A stretch of 15,305 bases of DNA from Eubacteriales bacterium (lineage in GTDB: Bacteria; Bacillota; Clostridia; Peptostreptococcales; Anaerovoracaceae). The stretch is taken from the NCBI GenBank assembly GCA_029098205.1, contig JAQXNW010000110.1, positions 1 through 15,305 on the forward strand, read 5' to 3'. The translations under genes and the position numbers were made by a program. Positions 1 to 6,077 of this stretch are shown here, in pieces. The notes beneath the pieces are model-generated. The model was not told where the DNA came from. It saw nothing but the letters and a program-made list of their open reading frames with translations, and did no database searches. Within the stretch, counting starts at the first letter, position 1. Each line of letters opens with the position of its first letter.

Positions 1-211
1 TTCCGCACCATTTTTTCGCGTCATCCTGCGACATGCTGCTGAAATCCGTCACTTCCACTTTCTTTGCCTTCGATGAAGACGATTTATTCGATGAACTTCC
101 TCCTCCGCAGGAGCAAAGAACCACAATCGCGATGACAACCACAGCTATTATTGCCAATATTGTTTTCTTTCTGCTTCGGTTTCCTGACACTTCTCCGTTT
201 TCTCTTATCAT
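1..211 (-). CDS. Membrane-anchored PASTA-like protein, N-terminal part, cut by the window edge
   Basis: The first 70 codons are visible and the gene continues beyond the left edge. The start at 211 is supported by a GGGAG ribosome binding site about 10 nt upstream. The N-terminus is short and basic (residues 1-16). A single hydrophobic segment follows (about 17-33) and ends in LCSCGGGSSS, which could be either a membrane anchor or a lipoprotein cleavage site. A Ser/Lys-rich linker follows (about 37-48). The last visible residues, VTDFSSMSQDDAKKWC, resemble the start of a PASTA domain, where a V-x-D-x-x-G-M core is followed by a helix beginning with E/D-A. This suggests an extracellular protein anchored in the membrane that binds cell-wall material through PASTA repeats. 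Nothing after the first such repeat can be seen. The reading frame is convincing; the PASTA call is inference. Confidence 0.72.
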   Translation of the reverse strand, partial: MIRENGEVSGNRSRKKTILAIIAVVVIAIVVLCSCGGGSSSNKSSSSKAKKVEVTDFSSMSQDDAKKWCG

Positions 212-280
212 GAACATACACTCCCAGTCAAACCTTCTGCGGGATGCGCATTCCCCCGCATTTCTTCTAAACTCCATAAT

Positions 281-301
281 ACGAAGAGCGGCCGCTTTCG
301 T
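281..301. promoter_or_regulatory. GC-rich dyad in the divergent intergenic region
   Basis: ACGAA and TTCGT flank the perfect palindrome AGCGGCCGCT, with one unpaired base on the left. It lies between the minus-strand PASTA-like gene (start 211) and the plus-strand flavodoxin remnant (start 447). It could be a transcription-factor site or an RNA hairpin. A second inverted repeat, AACGCAT/ATGCGTT (314-320 and 337-343), lies just to its right. I see no gene in 212-446 and no fully convincing promoter there. Confidence 0.3.
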
Positions 302-446
302 TATCAAGAGTGTAACGCATACGAAAAAAAAATGGAATGCGTTTACAGGGCTGTTTCCTATGGCTGGTCAAAATATTGCACACAGTTTTTTCGTTGTCTT
401 CACCAAAGAGAAGTGATACGGTAAGACAAAAAGGAGGAAGTTAATC

Positions 447-581
447 ATGATTATTTCTGTCAGATACTATTCCCGCTCCGGTAATACGAAAGTGCTGGCC
501 GAGGCGATTGCACGAGGAGCCGGCGTGCCCAGCGTCTCTGTGGATGAAGCTGGTTCTGAAATAAAAAAATACACCGCATAA
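447..581 (+). pseudogene. Flavodoxin family remnant (44 codons)
   Basis: An AAGGAGGAAG ribosome binding site stands 7 nt before the ATG. The protein begins with a beta-strand, then YYSRSGNTKVLAEAIA, which matches the flavodoxin phosphate-binding loop (S/T-x-S/T-G-N-T) and first helix that hold FMN. A flavodoxin needs about 140-170 residues; this frame stops at residue 44 with EIKKYTA. The central beta-strands and the isoalloxazine-binding loops are missing. The junction near VDEAGSEIKKYTA suggests that an internal deletion fused the first 35 or so codons to a later helix, but this cannot be proven without a relative. The product is unlikely to bind FMN stably. It is either a decayed gene or a gene with a recent deletion. 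The N-terminal family assignment is good; functional status is inferred. Confidence 0.7.
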
Positions 582-614
582 ACTTCTTTCCGATTTTTTG
601 GACATTAAGAAGAA

Positions 615-655
615 AACCTCCAGGAGTCATATTTCCGGTCTGACTCCCGGAGGTT
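615..655 (-). terminator. Intrinsic terminator after the HD-domain gene
   Basis: AACCTCCAGGAGTCA (615-629) pairs with TGACTCCCGGAGGTT (641-655), with one mismatch in 15. Read on the minus strand, the hairpin is followed by TTTTCTTCTT, so it should end transcription of the HD-domain gene. On the plus strand the following bases are only moderately T-rich, so it may also work weakly for the flavodoxin remnant. Confidence 0.8.
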
Positions 656-683
656 CGTTTATTTCCCGATTAGATTTTCAATT

Positions 684-1196
684 TTAACGTTCCGGAAGAT
701 ACATTTCCGTCAATAAACGGATTCCGCTCTCGGTCCTGAAAACACGCTCACGGAAATTTCGAATCGCTCTCTTTGGCATAGCGGACTCATCCGCGTTCAC
801 AAGAAAATCCGCTTCCAACAGAATTTGGTAATCCATCCCGTCTACACCGGTGTAGGTATGATGGTGTGAAACAAGATAACAGATCCGATTCAACTGCTCT
901 CTCGGAAGATTAAAATCCGAATAAAATGCTTCCGTCAGCGGGCCGCCCTCCTGCTCCTGGTATTTCCCGTCCGTGTTTCCGTATTTTTCTCTGCAGAGCG
1001 GACACGCGATATCATGCGCAACTGCGGCGAGTTCCAGCGTCTCCTGTGTTTTCCCATCCAGATTTTCTGAAATCCCAATCGTCCGCGCAAACCCCCATAC
1101 CTTCATAAAATGATTGATATCATGCACCTTAACCTTGCTCGTCCGGCTGTAAAATTCAATCATCTTACGAACAGCGCCAGCTGTTTTTTCCGTCAT
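684..1196 (-). CDS. HD-domain phosphohydrolase-like protein
   Basis: This 170-residue cytoplasmic protein belongs to the HD superfamily of metal-dependent phosphohydrolases. Visible ligands are His29 in the first helix (HDINHFMKVW), the HD pair at 61-62 (AAVAHDIACP), His111-His113 (LVSHHHTYTG) and Asp130 (LLEADFLVNAD). This order, H...HD...H(H)...D, is the family pattern. The domain fills nearly the whole protein, so no partner domain is seen. The start was moved to 1196 because GGAGG lies 8 nt upstream of it; the longer in-frame start at 1235 has no ribosome binding site. The exact substrate cannot be told from sequence; small HD proteins of this type act on nucleotides or other phosphoesters. 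The gene stands alone, between terminators on both sides. Confidence 0.85.
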   Translation of the reverse strand: MTEKTAGAVRKMIEFYSRTSKVKVHDINHFMKVWGFARTIGISENLDGKTQETLELAAVAHDIACPLCREKYGNTDGKYQEQEGGPLTEAFYSDFNLPREQLNRICYLVSHHHTYTGVDGMDYQILLEADFLVNADESAMPKRAIRNFRERVFRTESGIRLLTEMYLPER

Positions 1197-1273
1197 ATTT
1201 CCATCCTCCGGTTTCATCGGTTCCATGCGTAACATTATTTACGCTTTTCATTATACCCGATCTATCAGCAAAA

Positions 1274-1293
1274 AGACGCCCTTTCGGGCGTCT
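1274..1293 (-). terminator. Intrinsic terminator after metY
   Basis: A perfect 8-bp stem, AGACGCCC / GGGCGTCT, closes a TTTC loop (GAAA on the minus strand). On the minus strand it is followed by TTTTTGC. It lies about 55 nt beyond the stop codon of metY and should end its transcript. Confidence 0.9.
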
Positions 1294-1347
1294 CCGTAAA
1301 GCTTCTATATAACGAATTCTATTTTATTCTTTTTTCTACGCTTACTT

Positions 1348-2661
1348 CTACTTCGCAAATGTCTTCGCAAAGGCCTGATCGAGATCTGCGATGATATCGT
1401 CGATATGCTCGATGCCGATGGAAAGACGAATTGTATTCGGCCGGATTCCCTGATCCAAGAGCTCCGCCTCATTGCATTCGGAATGCGTTGTGGAAGCCGG
1501 ATGAATCGCAAGAGACTTCACATCCGCAACATTGGCAAGAAGCGAGAACAACTGAAGATTATCGATGAAATCCTTTGCCGTACGCTCATCTCCGTCGATA
1601 TCGAAGGTGAAAATGGAACCTGCGCCGTTCGGATAATATTTCGCGTAAAGCTTCTGCTGCTCCGGATCCTTCGATACGGCCGGATGGCTTACAGAAACAA
1701 CATGCGGATTCTGATTCAGATAGTCAACGACCTTAAGAGCGTTCTCCACGTGTCTTTCTACACGAAGGGACAAAGTCTCCGTTCCCTGAAGAAGAATCCA
1801 CGCATTGAACGGAGCAAGCGTCGCACCGGTATCTCTGAGAAGAATCGCCCGAATATAGGTTACAAATGCTGCCGGCGCTGTATCCTTCGCGAAGCTGACA
1901 CCATGATAGGACGGATTCGGTTCTGTGAGCCACGGCCACTTATCCGACTGCGTCCAGTCGAAATTGCCGTCGATGATCACACCGCCGATTGTAGAACCAT
2001 GACCGCCGATAAACTTTGTCGCGGAATGAACGACGATATCCGCACCATGCTCGATCGGGCGGATCAGATACGGCGTCGCGAACGTATTATCCACGATCAA
2101 AGGAAGACCGTGCTTGTGCGCAACCTCTGCCCACGCTTCGATATCGACAACCTCACCGTTCGGATTTCCCAGCGTCTCCACATACAGCGCTTTCGTGTTC
2201 TCCTGAATGGCGTCTTCTGCGGCCTTCAGATCATCCGGATCTACAAAGGTGGCTGTCACACCGTAATCCGGGAATGTATGCGCCAGATAGTTATAGGTGC
2301 CGCCGTAGATGTTCTTAGCCGATACAATATGATCACCCGCATGTGCGACTGCCTGGAACGCGTAAGTTACTGCCGCCGCTCCGGAGCCGACCGCAAGAGC
2401 GCCTGTGCCGCTTTCCAGCGCGGCGATTCTTGCTTCAAAAGCTCCTTCTGTCGGGTTCGTCAATCTTCCGTAAATATTTCCGGCGTCCTTAAGAGCGAAT
2501 CTCGCTTCCGCATGATCGCTGTTTCTGAATACATAAGAAGATGTCTGATAAATAGGAACCGCTCTGGCATCCGTCGCCGGATCCGGCTCCTCCTGTCCGA
2601 TATGCCCCTGCAAAGTCTCAAAGTGCCATGTTTTCTTGAATTCATCTGTAATTTTAGCCAT
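1348..2661 (-). CDS. metY: O-acetylhomoserine sulfhydrylase (aminocarboxypropyltransferase)
   Basis: This 437-residue protein is a PLP enzyme of the Cys/Met metabolism family. It makes homocysteine from O-acetyl-L-homoserine and sulfide, or methionine from methanethiol. The PLP lysine is Lys216 in HSATKFIGGHG, and Asp191 in VDNTFATPYL is the cofactor-ring partner. The YGRLTNPT segment (64-71) and the C-terminal SLAIHPASTTH segment are also typical of the MetY branch. The length fits MetY (about 425-440) rather than the shorter MetB/MetC enzymes (about 380). GGGAGG stands 9 nt before the ATG. The gene is preceded by a long leader with two small ORFs and a terminator (2741-3167), which suggests control by sulfur amino-acid supply. 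It is not linked to other methionine genes here. Confidence 0.95.
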   Translation of the reverse strand: MAKITDEFKKTWHFETLQGHIGQEEPDPATDARAVPIYQTSSYVFRNSDHAEARFALKDAGNIYGRLTNPTEGAFEARIAALESGTGALAVGSGAAAVTYAFQAVAHAGDHIVSAKNIYGGTYNYLAHTFPDYGVTATFVDPDDLKAAEDAIQENTKALYVETLGNPNGEVVDIEAWAEVAHKHGLPLIVDNTFATPYLIRPIEHGADIVVHSATKFIGGHGSTIGGVIIDGNFDWTQSDKWPWLTEPNPSYHGVSFAKDTAPAAFVTYIRAILLRDTGATLAPFNAWILLQGTETLSLRVERHVENALKVVDYLNQNPHVVSVSHPAVSKDPEQQKLYAKYYPNGAGSIFTFDIDGDERTAKDFIDNLQLFSLLANVADVKSLAIHPASTTHSECNEAELLDQGIRPNTIRLSIGIEHIDDIIADLDQAFAKTFAK

Positions 2662-2740
2662 TGTTACTGCCTCCCAGCTGTATATCTTATCTTTTTTCTA
2701 ATTTCCTGTTTTAACGAACGATTCATGAATTTAATCTGTA

Positions 2741-2806
2741 TTATTTGATCAGATTCTGAAATTTATACATTCGCGGCAGTCCACCGGCTGTTGATTGTGT
2801 TTTCAT
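2741..2806 (-). CDS. Possible 21-residue leader peptide in the metY leader
   Basis: A strong purine-rich ribosome binding site (AGAAGGGGAAGAGGG) runs into an ATG followed by 21 codons and TAA. The peptide is MKTQSTAGGLPRMYKFQNLIK, written here only to its full short length of 21 minus the final residue group: it begins MKTQSTAGG and ends QNLIK. It lies between the leader terminator (2834-2860) and metY, so it would be translated only on read-through transcripts or from an unseen second promoter. No family is recognised. Confidence 0.4.
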   Translation of the reverse strand: MKTQSTAGGLPRMYKFQNLIK

Positions 2807-2833
2807 CCCTCTTCCCCTTCTAAAACATAAAAA

Positions 2834-2860
2834 TCGGAGCACCCGTCCGGGATGCTCCGA
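2834..2860 (-). terminator. Intrinsic terminator inside the metY leader
   Basis: An 8-bp stem (TCGGAGCA / TGCTCCGA) is extended inward by two further G-C pairs past one mismatch. On the minus strand it is followed by TTTTTATGTTTT. It lies 30 nt beyond the Met/Cys-rich small ORF and 170 nt before metY. It could simply end the small transcript or act as an attenuator. A segment of the small ORF (2932-2938, GGATGCT on the minus strand) is complementary to the 5' arm of this terminator (AGCATCC, 2850-2856). Confidence 0.85.
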
Positions 2861-2890
2861 AAATTATCTTCCTTCAATCAGTGATAGATC

Positions 2891-3067
2891 TTACGCCTGC
2901 ACTGCGCTCACAAGATAATTCCCGATCGCACAGCATCCAAGCAGCAAAGATCCCATCCGGACAGATAAACTTCCATTCCCAGAACGGCTTTCGTTTCTGT
3001 TATTACTGCACATGCACATGACCGGCATTCGCATCATTTTGAAATTTTCAAATCCGAATGTAAACAT
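2891..3067 (-). CDS. Met/Cys-rich small protein upstream of metY, possible leader peptide
   Basis: A 58-codon ORF starts at an ATG with AGAAGGA about 9 nt upstream; a GTG ten codons earlier (3097) is possible but has no clear ribosome binding site. Residues 11-20 are MMRMPVMCMC, with five Met and two Cys in ten codons. A Ser/Asn/Arg-rich stretch follows, then a more hydrophobic tail with a second Cys pair (LLLGCCAIG). It follows a near-consensus promoter by about 70 nt and is itself followed by an intrinsic terminator, with metY beyond. No known family is recognised. The run of methionine and cysteine codons ahead of a methionine-synthesis gene is what a ribosome-sensing leader peptide would show, but a free-standing small membrane or metal-binding peptide is also possible. 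Confidence 0.5.
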   Translation of the reverse strand: MFTFGFENFKMMRMPVMCMCSNNRNESRSGNGSLSVRMGSLLLGCCAIGNYLVSAVQA

Positions 3068-3138
3068 CTTGCACAATCCTTCTGTCTTCTTAAGCACTTC
3101 AGCAGATTTCCGAATTACCTACCGAACTTACATGTAAA

Positions 3139-3167
3139 AAGATACTATATCAGCCCGTGTTTGTCAA
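3139..3167 (-). promoter_or_regulatory. Promoter of the metY leader transcript
   Basis: On the minus strand TTGACA (3162-3167) is followed by a 17-nt spacer and TATCTT (3139-3144). Very A/T-rich sequence precedes the -35 box and could act as an UP element. Transcription would start near 3132 and first enter the Met/Cys-rich small ORF. Confidence 0.75.
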
Positions 3168-3232
3168 CACATTTTTTAAAAAATTTTGTTTTATCCGCAC
3201 AAATTCTTAGAAGGCACAGCCAGCTGCGTTAT

Positions 3233-3994
3233 TTACGCATCCAGAATTCGTCCGTCTCTCGAAATTGTCACAACCTGCCACGGGATAAACTTCCCGCTTC
3301 CCTGTAGCGCGTTCTGCGCGGCCATCTGAAGCCCACCGCAGCACGGAACCTCCATGCGGACGATGGTAACGCTCTCGATCTCATTTTCACGGATGATTTC
3401 CATAAGCTTCTCCGTATAGTCTACACCGTCCAGTTTCGGACATCCGATGATCGTAACTTTCCCTTTCATGAATTCTTCATGCATATTCGCATACGCATAT
3501 GCCGTACAATCCGCAGCGATCAGAAGCTTCGCGCCGTCAAAAAACGGTGCTCCCACCGGAACCAGCTTAATCTGGCACGGCCACTGCTCCAGTCTCGAAA
3601 CCGGAACTGACAAAGACTGGCTCATACAATTCTCTTCTCCTCTCTCTTCATCCTGCCTTGAAAAACGCATCATACGGGAGCCCGGACATCCTCCGGCCGG
3701 TCCCATCATCGAAGGATGAATCCCGTTCTCTAACCCGCTTCCGGACTTCATTCCATTCTTTTCTTTTGCCGCTCTGACCGCATCGGCATCATAAGCCGGA
3801 GCTTCCCGCTCTTCAAAAGTAATGGCTCCTGTCGGACAGTTCGGCAGACAGTCCCCGAATCCGTCACAGAAGTTCTCCCGCATCAGCTTTGCCTTCCCAT
3901 CAATGATTTCGATGGCGCCTTCATGGCACGCCTCCGCGCAGATCCCGCATCCATTGCATTTTTCTTCATCAATATGGATAATTTTCCGTAACAC
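3233..3994 (-). CDS. 4Fe-4S ferredoxin-type protein with extra C-terminal Cys motifs
   Basis: The GTG start at 3994 is chosen because AGGAGGGAATACA directly precedes it; the longer frame up to 4120 runs back through the upstream terminator and is not credible. The product is 253 residues. An N-terminal ferredoxin module has a complete motif, C13-x2-C16-x2-C19-x3-C23. A second motif (C43, C49, C53, then P) has Phe at position 46 where a fourth ligand would stand. I recall close relatives with CDGLG-type second motifs, so this is probably a family trait and not damage. Further Cys motifs follow: GCP (103 and 185), DC (163) and VPCCGG (217-220). It is probably a cytoplasmic electron-transfer or metal-cluster protein. 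The partner is unknown, and no hydrogenase or oxidoreductase gene lies nearby. Confidence 0.8.
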   Translation of the reverse strand: MLRKIIHIDEEKCNGCGICAEACHEGAIEIIDGKAKLMRENFCDGFGDCLPNCPTGAITFEEREAPAYDADAVRAAKEKNGMKSGSGLENGIHPSMMGPAGGCPGSRMMRFSRQDEERGEENCMSQSLSVPVSRLEQWPCQIKLVPVGAPFFDGAKLLIAADCTAYAYANMHEEFMKGKVTIIGCPKLDGVDYTEKLMEIIRENEIESVTIVRMEVPCCGGLQMAAQNALQGSGKFIPWQVVTISRDGRILDA

Positions 3995-4078
3995 TGTATT
4001 CCCTCCTGCATTATAAATAAACGGCAGCCGATACCAGGGCCGCCAGGATCCGCTTCCCTGCTTCTTTTGTCTTTGCTG

Positions 4079-4084
4079 ATTATA
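4079..4084 (-). promoter_or_regulatory. Candidate -10 box for the 4Fe-4S gene
   Basis: A perfect TATAAT on the minus strand lies just after the upstream terminator and about 85 nt before the GTG start. I see no good -35 box at the right distance, so the promoter is only suggested. Confidence 0.4.
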
Positions 4085-4099
4085 GTACAGATTAAAAAA

Positions 4100-4127
4100 G
4101 CAGTACGTGGTTAAAACCACATACTGC
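4100..4127 (-). terminator. Intrinsic terminator after the VTT-domain gene
   Basis: GCAGTACGTGG and CCACATACTGC form an 11-bp stem with one mismatch around TTAAAA. On the minus strand it is followed by TTTTTTAATC. It lies 30 nt beyond the stop of the VTT gene and insulates the 4Fe-4S gene downstream. Confidence 0.9.
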
Positions 4128-4156
4128 GGAAAATCGGAAAACCAGGAAAGGGAAAA

Positions 4157-4900
4157 TCAGTCTTCTTCCTCCATGTGTTTCTGAATATAGGGCCCCATAG
4201 CCGCGGCGATCTTCTTCCGGTATTTTAAAAACAGAACAATGCCTACGACAATCAGGACAATTAAAAATATCAAAAAACGCGGATTATGAATTGCTTTCAG
4301 AATTACATTCCCGGCTATAATGAAAACAACGGTTCCGGGCAGGCATCCAACGGCGATGGCTTTAATATAATCTCCCGCCGATACGCTCGTTCTGGATGCA
4401 ACAAAGGGAATCAGTCCGTTCGGAATGACCGGAATCATACTGGCAAAAAGAAAAACCCGTCCCGGATGCTTCGTCTGCCTCAGAAGATCATCCAGCCATG
4501 CATTCTGATGCGCGCCTAAAACTTGATCTGTCAAATGCTTTGCTGCTCTTGCGAATTTCAGGATGATAAAATTCATCGTTACGTTTGTTGCGTAGCACAT
4601 CAGGATCCCGATCAAATAGCCGAAGATAATTCCGTCGCAGATATAGATCGGGAAAAGCGGAAGTACGATTGTAATCGTGCATGCGCATTGAAGGAGAATC
4701 ATAACGATGGCTCCGCGGCTTCCCTGCGACCGGATATAATCATCGATCTCACCGATGTTTCCATCCTCCACCATCTGAAGAATCTTCGGAGAATGCTCCT
4801 TCAGGATATACGCGACGATCAGAATCACTGTGATAATACCGATGGTCCGAATCACGTTCTGCATCGTTAACCGCTTTTTCTTGCTTTTATTCTTATCCAC
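4157..4900 (-). CDS. TVP38/TMEM64 family (VTT domain) integral membrane protein
   Basis: A 247-residue membrane protein with a GTG start; AGGAGAGG stands 6 nt upstream. A basic N-terminus (MDKNKSKKKR) is followed by TM1 (about 14-33) and a short acidic loop (about 34-60). The VTT core follows, with TM segments near 61-80, 85-110, 150-172 and 180-203, and a final TM near 210-227 before a basic tail. The segment MIPVIPNGLIPFVASRTSVSAGDYIKA with a later GCLPGTVVFIIAGN is the typical VTT signature: prolines in a half-inserted hairpin, then G-x-x-P-G. Family members of eukaryotes are lipid scramblases; bacterial members are DedA-related and linked to lipid or membrane homeostasis. The specific role here is unknown. 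The gene is a single-gene unit with a strong terminator. Confidence 0.85.
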   Translation of the reverse strand: MDKNKSKKKRLTMQNVIRTIGIITVILIVAYILKEHSPKILQMVEDGNIGEIDDYIRSQGSRGAIVMILLQCACTITIVLPLFPIYICDGIIFGYLIGILMCYATNVTMNFIILKFARAAKHLTDQVLGAHQNAWLDDLLRQTKHPGRVFLFASMIPVIPNGLIPFVASRTSVSAGDYIKAIAVGCLPGTVVFIIAGNVILKAIHNPRFLIFLIVLIVVGIVLFLKYRKKIAAAMGPYIQKHMEEED

Positions 4901-4964
4901 GAAAGGCCTCTCCTCAAATTATCTATCTCTCTTCTGACGGCATCATCCGGCCGTTATTTCTCCA

Positions 4965-5354
4965 TTATTCCGGCCAGGTCTGCGGCTTGGAGCGGTCAGG
5001 AATGATTTCGATCCAATATCCATCAGGATCTTCCAGGAAATATATGCCCATCGCCTTGTTTTCAAAACAGATGCATCCCATCTTCTCATGGGCAGCGTGC
5101 GCCGCCGCGATATCCGCGGTCTGAAAAGCCAGATGATATTCCTGTTCCCCGAGATCATACGGTTCGCTCCTGTCTTTCAGGTAGGTAAGTTCCAGACGAA
5201 AATCCGATTTCCCGTCGCCGAGATACTCGATGGTAAAATCCGGCTGGTCATTGATTTCCACCGGCTCCAGCCCCAAAGCTTCCTTGTAGAACGCGAGAGA
5301 TCTTTCCAGATCCAGCACGTTGTAATTAAAATGATTAAATGTAAAATCACCCAT
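4965..5354 (-). CDS. Glyoxalase I-like VOC-family metalloprotein
   Basis: A 129-residue protein, close to the usual length of bacterial glyoxalase I (about 125-135). GGAGAGG stands 6 nt before the ATG. Two beta-alpha-beta-beta-beta modules are visible. Candidate metal ligands stand in the usual places: His8 (FNHFNYNV), Glu55 (RLELTYLK), His74 (EYHLAFQT) and Glu116 (YWIEIIPD). The N-terminal LDLERSLAFYKEALGLE and C-terminal FLEDPDGYWIE segments are typical of lactoylglutathione lyase-like enzymes. Many clostridia lack glutathione, so the thiol partner may differ, or another VOC reaction may apply. It appears to be a monocistronic gene, with a possible TATAAT box at 5424-5429. Confidence 0.85.
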   Translation of the reverse strand: MGDFTFNHFNYNVLDLERSLAFYKEALGLEPVEINDQPDFTIEYLGDGKSDFRLELTYLKDRSEPYDLGEQEYHLAFQTADIAAAHAAHEKMGCICFENKAMGIYFLEDPDGYWIEIIPDRSKPQTWPE

Positions 5355-5423
5355 AACAATCCTCTCCGCATGTAAAACTCATGTACAAAACTCAGCCGGC
5401 AAAGAATGAGCCTGCCATGCCTT

Positions 5424-5429
5424 ATTATA
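5424..5429 (-). promoter_or_regulatory. Candidate -10 box for the glyoxalase-like gene
   Basis: A perfect TATAAT on the minus strand lies about 70 nt upstream of the start codon. The hexamer 17 nt further upstream is a poor -35 box. It stands between the terminator at 5471-5498 and the gene, where a promoter is expected. Confidence 0.45.
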
Positions 5430-5470
5430 GCGCGAAAAATATCCGAACATCCAGTCGTCCCTAAAGAAAA

Positions 5471-5498
5471 ACCGGAGCACATATAAATGCACTCCGGT
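5471..5498 (-). terminator. Intrinsic terminator hairpin
   Basis: ACCGGAG (5471-5477) pairs with CTCCGGT (5492-5498). On the minus strand it is followed by TTTTTCTTT. It lies upstream of the glyoxalase-like gene and follows only a 7-codon ORF (MDKKQKE), so the gene it once served is not evident; it may back up the RNA terminators to its right. Confidence 0.75.
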
Positions 5499-5545
5499 CA
5501 TTCCTTCTGCTTTTTGTCCATCGTATATCTTCTTTTAAAAAAGAT

Positions 5546-5589
5546 AAAACTGCAACAATCATTGAAACTTCAATGGTCGTTGCAGTTTT
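5546..5589. terminator. Long near-perfect hairpin with T-tracts on both sides
   Basis: AAAACTGCAAC (5546-5556) pairs with GTTGCAGTTTT (5579-5589). After a small internal loop, CATTGA (5560-5565) pairs with TCAATG (5570-5575) around AACT. T-runs follow on the plus strand (TTTTTAG) and, on the minus strand, TTTTATCTTTTTT. It should work as a bidirectional terminator. No long gene ends next to it on either strand. Confidence 0.7.
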
Positions 5590-5649
5590 TAGACACGTTT
5601 TTTGTCCTATATGCCCCCTATACGCCGAAAACACTCATGCACTAAAAAA

Positions 5650-5671
5650 GGAGACCGATAATTCGATCCCC
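5650..5671 (-). terminator. Intrinsic terminator of the candidate ncRNA
   Basis: Read on the minus strand, GGGGATCG and CGGTCTCC form an 8-bp stem including two G-U pairs around AATTAT, followed directly by TTTTTT (5644-5649). Confidence 0.85.
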
Positions 5672-5909
5672 TTCTTTTCTTCTATTTCCTGTTATTCACT
5701 TGTCGTTCCAGATCCAGTCTCTATACCGCAGGCATTTTCTATATATAAACTTTCTTCAATCTATATACAAGAGGAAACTTCTGCGGAAGTGTTCCCGCAT
5801 ACCTACGCGTCAAACCTTCCTTTCATTTCCGTACCTAACGATAACGGCTACCTTCCGGGCTTTCGTTCTGTCTCCCTCAAAACCCCTCGCAGCCAGTTCT
5901 GTCAGTCTG

Positions 5910-6051
5910 CTATCTTTCCGGCAGGCCTATAGCCCTACACCGTGTGACAAATGAATCTGCTGAATTTCTGATCTCACTGACTAAGTTTTGAAGAGTCTGA
6001 ACGATGCCCTGCGATGTCTCCTGGTCCTAAACATCTTGATACCATTGGCAT
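5910..6051 (-). pseudogene. Small ORF with an apparent single-base frameshift
   Basis: AAAGGAG precedes two in-frame ATGs (6051 and 6045); the second has better spacing. The frame encodes 25 or 23 residues (MPMVSRCLGPGDIAG...) and stops at 5974-5976. In the +1 frame, starting within the same GACATCGCAGGGC stretch, a coherent 30-residue amphipathic sequence follows (QGIVQTLQNLVSEIRNSADS and more) to a stop at 5910. Removing one base there would join the two into a protein of about 47 residues. The helix recalls coiled-coil segments of chemotaxis-type proteins, but no family can be named. It sits at the 5' end of the candidate ncRNA, so it may be fortuitous sequence within that RNA. Confidence 0.3.
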
Positions 6052-6077
6052 CACTCCTTTCTTCTTTTGTTGTCCTA

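Larger units (their letters stand above)
5643..6071 (-). ncRNA. Candidate structured non-coding RNA, about 430 nt
   Basis: The unit runs from a near-consensus promoter (6078-6106) to a clear intrinsic terminator (5644-5671), both on the minus strand, and contains no long ORF on that strand. The RNA is strongly purine-rich between about 5700 and 5940. Several local helices can be drawn: CCGT/ACGG near 5835-5850, GCG/TGC near 5796-5809, and GGAA-ACTTC/GAAGTTTCC around a CGCA loop near 5770-5795. The 5' end carries a ribosome binding site and a 25-codon small ORF, so a small mRNA is an alternative. I compared it with remembered features of RNase P RNA, tmRNA, 6S and SRP RNA and did not find them. 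A large clostridial ncRNA class such as raiA-, ROOL- or OLE-type was considered but could not be confirmed from sequence alone. Confidence 0.45.

Noticed and set aside
1405..2748. 447-codon open frame on the plus strand across metY
   Set aside because: It is the antisense shadow of metY, is very Arg/Cys/Ile-rich, and has no ribosome binding site. metY on the minus strand has clear catalytic motifs.
2772..2785. T-box-like sequence in the metY leader (GGTGGACTGCCGCG on the minus strand)
   Set aside because: It differs from the T-box core by a two-base insertion, lies inside a small ORF, and no specifier stem or following terminator fits.
2662..3135. SAM riboswitch (S-box) upstream of metY
   Set aside because: None of the conserved S-box core segments was found in the leader.
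4936..4954. Possible terminator between the VOC and VTT genes
   Set aside because: Only a 5-bp stem with a long loop and no T-tract.
5573..5954. Plus-strand frames of 119 and 84 codons over the candidate ncRNA
   Set aside because: No ribosome binding site, low-complexity Ser/Pro/Phe-rich translation typical of the complement of purine-rich sequence.
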